From Deinococcus sp. Arct2-2 (GTDB taxonomy: Bacteria > Deinococcota > Deinococci > Deinococcales > Deinococcaceae), in contig NZ_SSNW01000001.1 in NCBI RefSeq assembly GCF_004801315.1, positions 1 through 64,000 on the forward strand: a stretch of DNA of 64,000 nt. The letters run 5' to 3'. A program made the position numbers and the translations under genes. This document shows, piece by piece, positions 1-11,310 of the stretch. The notes below the pieces were generated by a model. It did no database searches, was not told the origin of the DNA, and saw only the letters and a list, made by a program, of their open reading frames with translations. Position 1 is the first letter of the stretch; each line of letters begins with the position of its first letter.

Positions 1-262
1 TCAAGAGTGTCTGTTTGATCCCCCTATTCTAAAGCTTTTTATTCGGAGCCCGTATGAGAGAGAGCGGAAGAGGACGGTTGTGGTTCGTTTCACTAGGTAA
101 GTTTAGCGGAGAATGAGAAAGTTTAAGGGAGGAGAAGCAAGCTTGGTGGGGGTATTCCGGAGCTGTGCCAAGCCTGCAAGCGGCAAGAGCTGATGGCCTA
201 AGTAGGGTTTCAATCAGTTCTTAGACCCTTAGACGCCTTACCCCCTCTGTCCCGCACCCTCC
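1..262. other. Window edge, no gene seen
   Basis: Purine-rich and AT-rich sequence downstream of yvcK with no supported ORF. A family B half copy (CAGTTCTTAGACCCTTAGAC) lies at 216-235. Confidence 0.5.
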
Positions 263-1665
<1,403 letters not shown>

Positions 1666-1669
<4 letters not shown>

Positions 1670-2508
1670 AAATCCTCGTGCAGTTTCATGTCGCGGTGGT
1701 CGGTCACGTGGGCGTGCAGGTCGGCCAAGTCGGAGGCCAGCCGCGCCGTGACGGCCACGCTGCGGTGCTGCCCGCCCGTACAGCCCACCGCCACCGTATA
1801 ACCGCGCCGCCCGGAGGCTTTGGCCCGCGTGGCTGCCAAGCGCACAAAGTCGCGTACCTGATCATAAAAGTCGTGCGAGGCCTGATCTTGAAACACGTAT
1901 CCCGCCACATCCGCCTCCAGCCCCGTTCTGGGGCGCAATGCCGGATCGTAATAGGGGTTGGGTAGCGTCCGCACATCCACCACCAGATCGGCGTCACGCG
2001 GGGGCGCATGCTTGAAGCCGAAGCTCATCAGGCGCAGGTCGAATTCCTGTTCCAGCCGGAACAAACGCATCACCCGCTCGCCCAATTGCGCGGCACTGAG
2101 CGGCGTCGTATCAATCACGGTATCGGCAATGGCCCGCAGTGGGGCCAGCAGGTCGCGTTCGCGGGCAAAGTCTAGCATCAGCGACTCGCCCAACGGATGC
2201 TCGCGGCGGGTCAGGTTGTAGCGCTTCAGCAGCACTTCGGCGTTGGCCTCTAAAAACAGCACATGCAGGTCTTCGCGGCGGCGAGACAGGCGCACATAGC
2301 TGTCTTCCAGCGCCCCCAAAAAGTCCCGGGTGCGGGCATCGGTGCTCACGGCCACCTTGTCCAGCTTCCGCGCCACCGAGAGGTCGTGCATGGCCCCCCA
2401 CAACTCTGGGGGCAAGTTGTCGGTAATAAAAAACCCCGCGTCCTCCAGCGTTCTGAGCGCGGTACTCTTTCCACTTCCCGACAATCCTGAGACGACCACA
2501 AACGGCAT
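1666..2508 (-). CDS. rapZ: RapZ/YvcJ-family nucleotide-binding protein
   Basis: A 280-residue P-loop protein of the RapZ/YvcJ family. The Walker A motif GLSGSGKST lies at residues 7-15, followed by the typical [18 protein letters not shown]. The C-terminal half carries the conserved [15 protein letters not shown]. In E. coli RapZ guides RNase E to the GlmZ small RNA; in Gram-positive bacteria YvcJ hydrolyses GTP. Which role applies here is unknown. It is the first gene of a two-gene operon with yvcK. A TAAACT hexamer (2515-2520) lies six bases before the ATG with no Shine-Dalgarno sequence, so the mRNA is probably leaderless. Confidence 0.93.
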
Positions 2509-2595
2509 GCGGTCAGTTTACCCGGATTGGGGCGGGGCGGATGTGCGGCTTTGTTGCAGGGGGCGGCGGCGTGTGTAAGTGGCGTTGAAGGGGCT

Positions 2596-2636
2596 TGGTC
2601 TAAGGGTCTAGGGTCGAAGGGTCTGAGGCAAGAGCA
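2596..2636. repeat. Family B repeat, half copy
   Basis: A run of TCTAAGG/TCTAGGG/TCGAAGG heptamers matching the left arm of the family B inverted repeats seen whole at 5216-5345 and 56012-56117. Confidence 0.6.
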
Positions 2637-2678
2637 AGAGCGTTGATAACGGGGGCTGAACATTCGGCGGTGAAAGGC

Positions 2679-2780
2679 AACCCCCCCAGTCTGCTTTGCA
2701 GCCAGCCCCCCTTAAGGGGAGCGCAAAAGCTTGAGTCCTCCCCTCTAAGGGGGGGCGTTGCGAAGCAACGGGGGTTCACC
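2679..2780 (+). repeat. Family A dispersed repeat, copy 1
   Basis: A roughly 102-bp element beginning AACCCCCCCAGTCTGC and ending GCAACGGGGGTTCACC, containing C-rich/G-rich arms around GGGGAGCGCAAAAGC. Near-identical copies occur at 6700, 10894 (inverted), 13713, 47761 and 59671, with a split copy at 31950-32185. Together with the family B half repeat it fills most of the 352-base gap between rapZ and metG. Confidence 0.85.
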
Positions 2781-2860
2781 CACAATCCCAGTCCTCAACG
2801 CCCACAACAAAACACGGCCCACACGCTCAACACGCGGGGCCGCACCGAGATCAATACTCT

Positions 2861-4897
<2,037 letters not shown>

Positions 4898-5017
4898 GGT
4901 GGCCTTCTCCCCGCCCGGCCCTTTCCCTGATGAGAGGAACGCCGGGGCAACCTAGTTAAGATACAAAATAAAGTCGGCTTCTTCGCGGCCCTGCCTTGTT
5001 TTCTAGGCAGAAGCACT

Positions 5018-5042
5018 AAAAAAGAGCGCCTCAGAGCGCCCC
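5018..5042 (-). terminator. Intrinsic terminator between leader ORF and metG
   Basis: On the minus strand a six-base-pair stem GGGCGC/GCGCTC (one G-T pair) with a TCTGAG loop is followed directly by six T. It lies 121 bases before the metG start and 39 bases after the stop of the small ORF at 5081-5149, so it ends transcription from the upstream promoter or acts as an attenuator. Confidence 0.6.
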
Positions 5043-5080
5043 CGTTCCTGTGCCCAGCAGTATGTCAGGTCAACACCGCG

Positions 5081-5149
5081 TCAGGCCAGCCGGGGCATTC
5101 GCGCCAGCATTCGCCCGCGGAGCAGCAGGGGAGAGGGGCGGGGGTTCAT
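5081..5149 (-). CDS. Candidate 22-residue leaderless peptide upstream of metG
   Basis: A short ORF of 22 codons encoding MNPRPSPLLLRGRMLARMPR and two more residues. It is basic and has Met at positions 1, 14 and 18. Its ATG lies exactly six bases after a TACACT hexamer (5156-5161), the spacing of leaderless Deinococcus promoters, and an intrinsic terminator follows at 5042-5018 before metG. It could be a regulatory leader for the methionyl-tRNA synthetase gene or a free-standing micropeptide. No homologue is recognised, and a chance ORF of this length is possible. Confidence 0.35.
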   Translation of the reverse strand: MNPRPSPLLLRGRMLARMPRLA

Positions 5150-5155
5150 GGGCCT

Positions 5156-5161
5156 AGTGTA
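5156..5161 (-). promoter_or_regulatory. Leaderless -10 box (TACACT) before the 22-codon ORF
   Basis: TACACT fits TANNNT and sits six bases before the ATG at 5149. No good -35 element is seen at 17 bases; a TTGACG (minus strand, 5186-5191) lies 24 bases away. Confidence 0.45.
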
Positions 5162-5215
5162 GCCGAAGCCTTGCGCGGGGGAATGCGTCAAGTGGCGGAG
5201 ACGTTCTATGACGGG

Positions 5216-5345
5216 GTGTCGAAGGGTTTAAAGGTCGAGGGTCTAAGGTGCTGGGGCGGGTTCGTTGCTGTGTGGAACGACCTTCCGCCCCCGCCCTTGC
5301 CCTTCTTAAACCCTTCGGCCCTTGACCCTTCGACTTCCCCCACGC
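5216..5345. repeat. Family B inverted repeat, full copy
   Basis: The left arm has TCGAAGG/TCGAGGG/TCTAAGG heptamers and GGTGCTGGGGC. The right arm has CCCTTGCCCTTCTTAAACCC followed by CCCTTGACCCTTCGAC. The arms are partly complementary and could form a long hairpin in the gap between metG and the MFS gene. Confidence 0.65.
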
Positions 5346-5384
5346 CGTCCCCAACACCCGGACAAGGCTTTACCCAACACACCG

Positions 5385-5406
5385 CTTGACTTTTTCAAGT
5401 TAAAGT
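5385..5406 (+). promoter_or_regulatory. Promoter/operator of the MFS transporter gene
   Basis: A perfect inverted repeat CTTGA-CTTTT-TCAAG (5385-5399) abuts TAAAGT (5401-5406), which lies seven bases before the ATG at 5414 and fits a leaderless -10 box. The palindrome overlaps where RNA polymerase would bind, so it is a plausible repressor operator, but no regulator gene is adjacent. Confidence 0.55.
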
Positions 5407-5413
5407 ATCGGAC

Positions 5414-6619
5414 ATGACTCGTACCGCCTCCACTCCCACCGATGCCCGGCCTACGGCATCTGGCCCGCCCAGTGCGCTTCCAGACCGCCTCACCAGCCTG
5501 ACTTTGTTGCTGCTGGCCGCCCTGACCATCATGTCGGGGGCCACCATCGCGCCCGCGTTGCCTGCGATGCAAGCCCACTTTGCCGATCAGCCCAACGCCA
5601 ACTTGTTGGTCAAATTGGCGCTGACGATTGTGGGGTTGGTCATCGCCATCAGTGCGCCCCTGAGTGGCGTGCTGGCCGACAAATTTGGGCGTCGGCCCGT
5701 GCTGCTGTGGTCATTGGTGCTGTACGCGGTGGGCGGCGCAAGCGGCCTGTTTGTACAGTCGCTCGGTGAGGTGCTGGCGGGCCGCGTGATTCTGGGCTTC
5801 GCGGTGGCCGGAACCATGACGGCGGGCGGCGCATTGGTCAACGACTTGTTTTCTGGGCCTGCACGCGGCAAATTCCTGAGTCAGCAGGCGGCCTTTACTA
5901 GCTTTGGTGGCGCTGTGCTGCTGCCCCTCGGCGGGTTGCTGGCAGGCGTGGGCTGGCGTGCCCCGTTTGGCATCTACCTGATTTCGCTGCTCCTCATTCC
6001 GCTGGTGCTGCGGCTTCCCAAGGGCGTACCGGGCGGCGTGACCCCTGCCGAAGCTGCCGAAAAACCGCGCTGGTTGGCGGTGGCGTTGGTGTACTTTTTG
6101 GCACTGGCCTACATGGTGGTCTTCTATCTGATGCCTGCACAGGGGCCGTTTTTGCTTCAGGCGTTGGGGGCCAAACCCGCCGCAACCGGGCTGCTGCTGG
6201 GCACGTTTACCCTGATTGCCGCTCTGACTTCGCTGGGCTATTCGCGCTTCGCCGGACGGTTTGACCCCCGGCGCGTGGCTGCGCTGGGCATGTTGCTGCT
6301 GGCCGGGGGCTGGGGCCTTGTGGCTGTCGCCCACAGCATTCCCGCCGTTCTGGTGGGCCTGATCGTGGCCGGACTGGGCGGCGGCTTGGTCTTTCCTAAC
6401 CTCTATGCGTGGCTGGCCGACCTGACGCCTGCCGCGTGGCGTGGCCGAATCACCGCCGGAATGAGCAGCGCCGTGTTCTTGGGCCAATTTCTCAGCCCGT
6501 TGGTGCTGGCCGCGCCCACCGCCCATCCTGCACAGGGTTTCGTGTGGGGATCGCTGGGCATCGCCATTATCGGTGCAGGATTGTTTGCTCTGAGCGTGGT
6601 AAAGCCCAAAGTCGCCTGA
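5414..6619 (+). CDS. MFS family efflux transporter
   Basis: A 401-residue major facilitator superfamily protein with about twelve hydrophobic segments. The loop between helices 2 and 3 has the family signature as GVLADKFGRRPVLL (about residues 82-95), and helix 1 begins with LTSLTLLLLAALTIMSG. The length and signature fit drug:H+ antiporter-type exporters, but the substrate cannot be read from the sequence. It stands alone, with its own leaderless-type promoter and a palindrome that may be an operator. The nearest downstream gene on this strand, ruvA, has its own promoter beyond a repeat element. Confidence 0.9.
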   Translation: MTRTASTPTDARPTASGPPSALPDRLTSLTLLLLAALTIMSGATIAPALPAMQAHFADQPNANLLVKLALTIVGLVIAISAPLSGVLADKFGRRPVLLWSLVLYAVGGASGLFVQSLGEVLAGRVILGFAVAGTMTAGGALVNDLFSGPARGKFLSQQAAFTSFGGAVLLPLGGLLAGVGWRAPFGIYLISLLLIPLVLRLPKGVPGGVTPAEAAEKPRWLAVALVYFLALAYMVVFYLMPAQGPFLLQALGAKPAATGLLLGTFTLIAALTSLGYSRFAGRFDPRRVAALGMLLLAGGWGLVAVAHSIPAVLVGLIVAGLGGGLVFPNLYAWLADLTPAAWRGRITAGMSSAVFLGQFLSPLVLAAPTAHPAQGFVWGSLGIAIIGAGLFALSVVKPKVA

Positions 6620-6699
6620 TGACATTGTTCTATAGGTGGTCAGTGGGAAAGTAGAATCTCAACCGTGAAGTAAGTTACTGGAGTCAATGATTCCGAGTG

Positions 6700-6802
6700 A
6701 ACCCCCCAGTCTGCTGTGCAGCCAGCCCCCCTTAAAGGGGAGCGCAAAAGGCTTTGTCCTCCCCTCAAGGGGGGGCGTTGCGTCAGCAACGGGGGGGTCA
6801 CC
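6700..6802 (+). repeat. Family A dispersed repeat, copy 2
   Basis: Matches copy 1 almost base for base, with CTGCTGTGCAGCCAGCCCCC on the left and GCGTCAGCAACGGGGGGGTC on the right. It fills about a third of the 301-base gap between the MFS gene and ruvA. Confidence 0.85.
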
Positions 6803-6907
6803 TTCCAACTTTAAGTGGAGCCGCCTAGATCTGCTGAGGCCGCAATTCTCAACGCAACCGAAACTCATACTTCCGACTTTGGCCCTGTTCGAATCCCCGC
6901 GCCGCAC

Positions 6908-6913
6908 TAGAAT
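6908..6913 (+). promoter_or_regulatory. Leaderless -10 box (TAGAAT) of ruvA
   Basis: TAGAAT lies exactly seven bases before the GTG start, and there is no Shine-Dalgarno sequence in the seven-base gap. Confidence 0.6.
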
Positions 6914-6920
6914 CTGACGT

Positions 6921-7517
6921 GTGATTGCTTACTTGAGTGGCGTAGTGCGCGAAATTCGTGAAGGAAGCGCCGTGGTGGTGGCGGGCGGGCTGGGCTACGA
7001 GGTGCAGTGCCCGGTGAGTACGCTGGGCCGCCTGAAAGTGGGCGATGTGGCCGAGTTCAATACCCGCTTCGTGGTGCGCGAGGATGCCCAATTGTTGTTC
7101 GGTTTTTCGGACGCCGATAGCCTGCGCCTGTTCGACCTGCTGATCGGGGTCAGCGGCGTGGGGCCAAAGCTGGGGCTGGCGATGTTGTCGGGCATGCCGG
7201 TATCGGCGTTGGCGCAAGGCCTGCTTAGCGGCGACGTGAAGTTGCTGAGCAGCGTGTCGGGCGTGGGCAAAAAGACTGCCGAACGGCTGGTGCTGGAACT
7301 TCAGAACAAAATCCCTGAGCATCTGGCCGCGCCGGTGGTGGGCGGCGTGAAAGTGATGCCCGTGAACAACAGCGCGGGCCGCGACGCCATAGACGCGCTG
7401 CTGGCGCTGGGATTCCGTGAGCAGCAGGTGCGCGGTGTGGTGGCCGAGTTGCTGGGCGCTGACCCCGAACAGACGGCAGACGCCCTGATTCGCAAAAGCT
7501 TGGGCCGGTTGCGATGA
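6921..7517 (+). CDS. ruvA: Holliday junction branch migration protein RuvA
   Basis: A 198-residue RuvA, the usual length. It has the N-terminal OB fold beginning MIAYLSGVVREI, two helix-hairpin-helix motifs (LLIGVSGVGPKLGLAML near residue 75 and LSSVSGVGKKTAERLV near 110) and a C-terminal three-helix RuvB-binding domain (about 150-198). RuvA tetramers hold Holliday junctions for RuvB; ruvB is not in this window. The start is GTG, preceded at seven bases by TAGAAT. The LtrA-family gene begins 13 bases downstream and is probably co-transcribed. Confidence 0.97.
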   Translation: MIAYLSGVVREIREGSAVVVAGGLGYEVQCPVSTLGRLKVGDVAEFNTRFVVREDAQLLFGFSDADSLRLFDLLIGVSGVGPKLGLAMLSGMPVSALAQGLLSGDVKLLSSVSGVGKKTAERLVLELQNKIPEHLAAPVVGGVKVMPVNNSAGRDAIDALLALGFREQQVRGVVAELLGADPEQTADALIRKSLGRLR

Positions 7518-7530
7518 CACGGGGACGGCG

Positions 7531-8787
7531 ATGACGCACGGCCAACCGGATGACATAGATATTCAGAACAGTATCACTGGCTCCGAATCCGATTTAGCGG
7601 CAGGAAAAGCTGACGGCGACGCCCCCGACGAACAAAAGGTGTCTTGGCTGGAACTGTTCTTCGACCTGATTTTCGTGGTGGCCTTCGATCAACTCGCCAA
7701 GCGGCTGGGCACGAGTCCTACCGCTGAGAATATCGGGGTGTTTCTGCTGATGTTTACGGCGGTGTGGTGGGCGTGGGCAGGCAACACCACTTTTGCTGGG
7801 CGCTACGGCAACGATGGCCGCGCCTACCGCTGGGGCACGGTAGTTCAGTTGGTGTCTATGGCTATGATCGCCTTGTCCTTGCGCGGCGATGTGCAGGATA
7901 CGGGGGCGCTGTTCGCAGTGGCGTTTGCCTTCAACCGCGCCGTATTGGTGGTCATGTACCTCGCCGTGCTGCGCCAGTCGCCCGAGGCAGTGCATTTTGT
8001 ACGGCCCACGGCCATCGGCTTTGGTGTGGCGGCCCTGTTGTGGCTGGCTTCCGCGCTGTTCGCCTCAACGCCCTCTGTGCTGTTGGGGTTCTGGGCGGCA
8101 GCGCTGGCCGTCGATATCCTTACCCCGATCCTGATTCGCTCGCGCAGCCTAGACGCCTTGCCGCACCAAGCCCACCTCCCCGAACGGGTGGGTCTGCTGC
8201 AAATCATTGCGCTGGGGGCGGTGGTCACCGAGGTTGTAGAAGGGGGTCGCCAGCAAGACCTGACCCTGACTTTCTTGGCCCCTGCGCTGTTTGCCATCCT
8301 GACCACCGTCGCTCTGTGGCGGCTGTATTTCGATCAGCCCCGCCTTCTGCCCATTTTGTCGGCCCACAACGACTCTAGGGTGGGGGCGCTGCTGGTGTGG
8401 CTTTACGGCCACTTGCCCTTTACGTTGGGCGTGGTCATGTTGGGCGTAGGCTTTGGTCACGGCATCAGTCAGGTCGGAGAAAAAGACGCGGCCAACTTGC
8501 AACTCGTGGCGTGGCCGTTGGCCGCCGTGTTCCTTACACTAGCCGCCCAACGCTGGAACGCCGCCCGCCTCACCGCGCACCCGCCCTTAGACCGCAGCAT
8601 GATCACCTTGCTGGTTGGCATGGTGGCAAGCGCCGCCCTCGCGTTCAGCACGCTGGATACCCAGCCCCTGCACGCCGCCGTCTTCGGCATTACGGGCCTC
8701 GCCGCCCTGATCGTGGCTACCGATCCCGGCACCCGCCGCTTGGGAGTGATAGAAGAAATTCGCGGTGGAGAGCAGGCGCCGCTCTAG
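7531..8787 (+). CDS. Low temperature requirement protein A (LtrA) family membrane protein
   Basis: A 418-residue integral membrane protein with about ten to twelve hydrophobic helices. The family signature is the conserved start of helix 1, VSWLELFFDLIFVVAFDQLA (about residues 31-50), preceded by an acidic polar N-terminus. LtrA was named from a Listeria mutant unable to grow in the cold; the biochemical role is unknown. The gene begins 13 bases after ruvA, with GGGGAC as a weak ribosome-binding site, which suggests one transcript, although no functional link to RuvA is known. Confidence 0.9.
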   Translation: MTHGQPDDIDIQNSITGSESDLAAGKADGDAPDEQKVSWLELFFDLIFVVAFDQLAKRLGTSPTAENIGVFLLMFTAVWWAWAGNTTFAGRYGNDGRAYRWGTVVQLVSMAMIALSLRGDVQDTGALFAVAFAFNRAVLVVMYLAVLRQSPEAVHFVRPTAIGFGVAALLWLASALFASTPSVLLGFWAAALAVDILTPILIRSRSLDALPHQAHLPERVGLLQIIALGAVVTEVVEGGRQQDLTLTFLAPALFAILTTVALWRLYFDQPRLLPILSAHNDSRVGALLVWLYGHLPFTLGVVMLGVGFGHGISQVGEKDAANLQLVAWPLAAVFLTLAAQRWNAARLTAHPPLDRSMITLLVGMVASAALAFSTLDTQPLHAAVFGITGLAALIVATDPGTRRLGVIEEIRGGEQAPL

Positions 8788-8807
8788 ACGGACTTTGGAA
8801 CAAGAAG

Positions 8808-8870
8808 CGCTGCTGCCTAAGCGCAGTTGCTGTTCTTAGGCCCTTAGACCCGCTCTCTCAGGCACGGCCC
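8808..8870. repeat. Family B repeat, degenerate copy between convergent genes
   Basis: Contains GCTGTTCTTAGGCCCTTAGACCC, similar to the right arm of family B repeats. It occupies the 88-base gap between the convergent LtrA-family gene and the 627-residue orphan. Confidence 0.4.
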
Positions 8871-8875
8871 AAACC

Positions 8876-10759
8876 TCAATTCTTGGTGTCGTAGGGCGCG
8901 TGCATGGTATGGCTCAGGTTGTGCACCGCTGACTTGTTCTGGAGTGTGCCGGGCAGCGTGTTCTCGGTGGGGTCGCTGGAGGGCGGCGCGTCGTGTAGGG
9001 CAGCGGCGGCCAGCCACGTGCCTTGGCGCACCAGCAGCAGGCTCAGGCCCGGTACGCGCACCACCAACAGGTCGTGCAGAGTGGCGGCGGGGTGTCCGGG
9101 CAAGACGGCGGCCAGTTCGCCTTTGTAATCCAGCCGCAGCGTCAGCGCACGCTCACCGCTCCGCAGCGTCACGGGGTCTTGGCCCAGCAGCACGCTCACA
9201 AACTGCCGGGCGTGGGGCAACTGCACCGATGTCATGGCTGCCGGCGGGGGCAACACTTCGGGCGTAAAGGTGGCAATATGCAGCGCCTGATGCAGTCCGA
9301 TGGCCCGGTCGTCTTGCAGCCCCAGCCGCTCGGCAGCCGCACGCACCCCCGCCGCCGCGTTGGAAGGCGTAGAGCGTTGCAGACGTGATATCAGCGCCTC
9401 CACTCCTTTTTGAGCAAAAGCGATCAGCGTTTCTGAGGGTGCAGAGGCGTATTTCTCGGCACTTTGTGGGCCAAGCGCCACCGTGTCTACCGTGCCGCCG
9501 CGCATCAGTTGGGCCGCCGCCCGCGCTAGGCGCAAATTGGCGTAATCTTCGTCGGTGTCCAGCAGCAGCGCGATGGCCCTCGCCTTAGACGCCAGCCGCC
9601 CAATATCTTCTTCGGGGCGGCCATCTACGCTGAGCAACACATACGCGCCGCTGATAAAGGCCCGAATTTGGGCGCGGGCTGGCCCGATCAGGGTGCTGCG
9701 CTCGGCGGGCGGCAAATCGGTTCTGAGCAGCACCACATGGGGGCCAAATTGCAGTTGCCAGTTGCTGCCAATCGGTTGCCAGCGCAAATCCATGCCGCGC
9801 CAGTGGGCCGCTTGCCCGCCCGCCAAATGAATCACCAGTTGGTCTTTGCCGTCGTCGGGGGTGGGCAGGGCCGACTGAGTAGCCTGCGCGTAAAGGATGC
9901 TACGGCTGGGCGTGCCTGCCATCGTGGCAGTAGGGGCCGCAGTCAGCAGGTCGTCCAGCGTGCGCTGTAACTGCCGCGCCGCTTCCCGAATGGCGGGGCG
10001 TTCGCGGGGGTCGCGGGCTTGCGGGTACTGGGCACGCAGGGCGGCCACCAGCGAGGCGCGGGCTTCGGGGGCCAGCCGTTCGCGCTCGGCGGCGGCAATG
10101 CGGGCTTCCATCAGGTCTTCGTCGGGGTGGCGGGCAAACGGTTCTTCGTGAGCGGCAGACAGGGCGGTCTTCACGCGCAGGCGGCCTTCTTCGGTCAGCA
10201 GCAGATCGGCAAAACTGGCGGCCACATCGGCTACCACGTCCGGGTCGTGCAAGGACACGAGCGGGTCGCCCGCTGCCGGAACCGCCAAGCGCGTACCCAC
10301 GCTGCGGCCCTCGCGTTCGGCGTTTTCCTGCACCGTGTACAGCACCCGCAACGTGGTTCGGTCGGGTTCGCGGCTCCACAATTGCGCCAATTCCAGCAGC
10401 GAAGTTTTGAGGCGGGTGTGCCACGCCATGCGCTGGAGTTCCTCCCAAGACTGGGATTCAGGGCTGTCGGCGCGGGCGGGCGCACTCCATTCGGGCACCG
10501 GGGTAGAGACTGGACGCGACAACACCGGAGCCGTATTGCCCGATTTGAGCAAGCCCCGGTAATGGCGGTCGCATTCCATCATGCGGCGCAGCAGCATCGG
10601 CTCGAGCGGAGCGCCCAGCAGCGCGTCCCGCAGGTCGGTCAGCGAGCGCCGCCCGCCACGCGGAACCCGGCCAGCCAGCGCGTCGGCGACCTTGTACTCA
10701 TACAATTCCACCAGTTCGGCCCAGTACGTCACATCAGCAGTATAGAGAGGCCGCGTCAC
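8876..10759 (-). CDS. Hypothetical protein, 627 residues
   Basis: A long ORF whose family I do not recognise. It starts with GTG (VTRPLYTADVTYWAELVELYEY) and has no signal peptide or membrane segment. Residues 1-230 are helical and charged. A Pro/Thr-rich linker lies near 85-95. Residues 260-345 look beta-rich (AGGQAAHWRGMDLRWQPIGS, then WQLQFGPHVVLLRTDLPPAE). Near 370 there is YVLLSVDGRPEEDIGRLASK. The C-terminal part has further beta-type strands (TLRLDYKGELAAVLPGH, HDLLVVRVPGLSLLLVRQGTWLAA). Codon use matches its neighbours. It is transcribed alone, divergent from the Ser/Thr kinase across a 526-base gap. Confidence 0.8.
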   Translation of the reverse strand: MTRPLYTADVTYWAELVELYEYKVADALAGRVPRGGRRSLTDLRDALLGAPLEPMLLRRMMECDRHYRGLLKSGNTAPVLSRPVSTPVPEWSAPARADSPESQSWEELQRMAWHTRLKTSLLELAQLWSREPDRTTLRVLYTVQENAEREGRSVGTRLAVPAAGDPLVSLHDPDVVADVAASFADLLLTEEGRLRVKTALSAAHEEPFARHPDEDLMEARIAAAERERLAPEARASLVAALRAQYPQARDPRERPAIREAARQLQRTLDDLLTAAPTATMAGTPSRSILYAQATQSALPTPDDGKDQLVIHLAGGQAAHWRGMDLRWQPIGSNWQLQFGPHVVLLRTDLPPAERSTLIGPARAQIRAFISGAYVLLSVDGRPEEDIGRLASKARAIALLLDTDEDYANLRLARAAAQLMRGGTVDTVALGPQSAEKYASAPSETLIAFAQKGVEALISRLQRSTPSNAAAGVRAAAERLGLQDDRAIGLHQALHIATFTPEVLPPPAAMTSVQLPHARQFVSVLLGQDPVTLRSGERALTLRLDYKGELAAVLPGHPAATLHDLLVVRVPGLSLLLVRQGTWLAAAALHDAPPSSDPTENTLPGTLQNKSAVHNLSHTMHAPYDTKN

Positions 10760-10893
10760 GTAAGTCTGTCGAAATGCGTGTCTCTAGGTGTGCGTGTCTC
10801 TAGGGGAAAGCCATCGCTCAGGGCGTTTGGGCGTCAGCACTGGTTATGAGTGATTCCTGCCTGATTGGGCAACATTTGATTTACTGAGCTGGA

Positions 10894-11000
10894 AGGTGAA
10901 TCCCCCCGTTGCTGACGCAACGCCCCCCCTTAGAGGTGGGGACTCAAAGCTTTTGCGCTCCCCTTGAGGGGGGCTGGCTGCGCAGCAGACTGGGGGGTTT
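10894..11000 (-). repeat. Family A dispersed repeat, copy 3 (inverted)
   Basis: The reverse complement of the family A element, from GGTGAATCCCCCCGTTGCTG to GCAGACTGGGGGGTTT. The rest of the 10760-11253 gap shows no convincing gene; ORFs read there run through the repeat. Confidence 0.85.
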
Positions 11001-11238
11001 GCCCGAAATCTTCAACGCTTCGTCCCCGCCTAGCTCGGCAATCTCTTGAGGCTGCCTAGCCGTGCAGGATTCAAGAATTACAGCGTTCCAGAAGTCTTGA
11101 CGGTTGAGCCTTATCGGTGGCCCTCTGTACTCCGCAGTTCTACAAGTCTCACCAGGGGAGAGGAACGAAGAGAACGCTGTACTGACGTTCAAATTCACAG
11201 TTGTTGTTTGCTGTAAGTTCAGCGCAAGGGCCGTCCGG

Positions 11239-11244
11239 TATAAC
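11239..11244 (+). promoter_or_regulatory. -10 box (TATAAC) upstream of the Ser/Thr kinase
   Basis: TATAAC (five of six to consensus) lies nine bases before the ATG of an 18-codon upstream ORF, with AGAAGG between them. No clear -35 element is seen. Confidence 0.4.
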
Positions 11245-11253
11245 TAGAAGGAC

Positions 11254-11310
11254 ATGACGCCCACTTTGCGCCCACTGCCCGCCCGATGCCTGACTGGGGG
11301 TGGCCTGTGA
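11254..11310 (+). CDS. Candidate 18-codon upstream ORF overlapping the kinase start
   Basis: ATG at 11254, nine bases after a TATAAC hexamer and just behind AGAAGG, opens an ORF of 18 codons (MTPTLRPLPARCLTGGGL) that ends with TGA at 11310. That is 25 bases inside the kinase gene and in another frame. The kinase ATG has no Shine-Dalgarno sequence, so ribosomes may reach it by termination and backward reinitiation. Short overlapping ORFs can arise by chance; similar arrangements before ftsY and recO make this one worth keeping. Confidence 0.3.
   Translation: MTPTLRPLPARCLTGGGL

Noticed and set aside
10944..11198. An 84-codon open frame on the minus strand
   Set aside because: It runs through a family A repeat and lacks a ribosome-binding site and family features.
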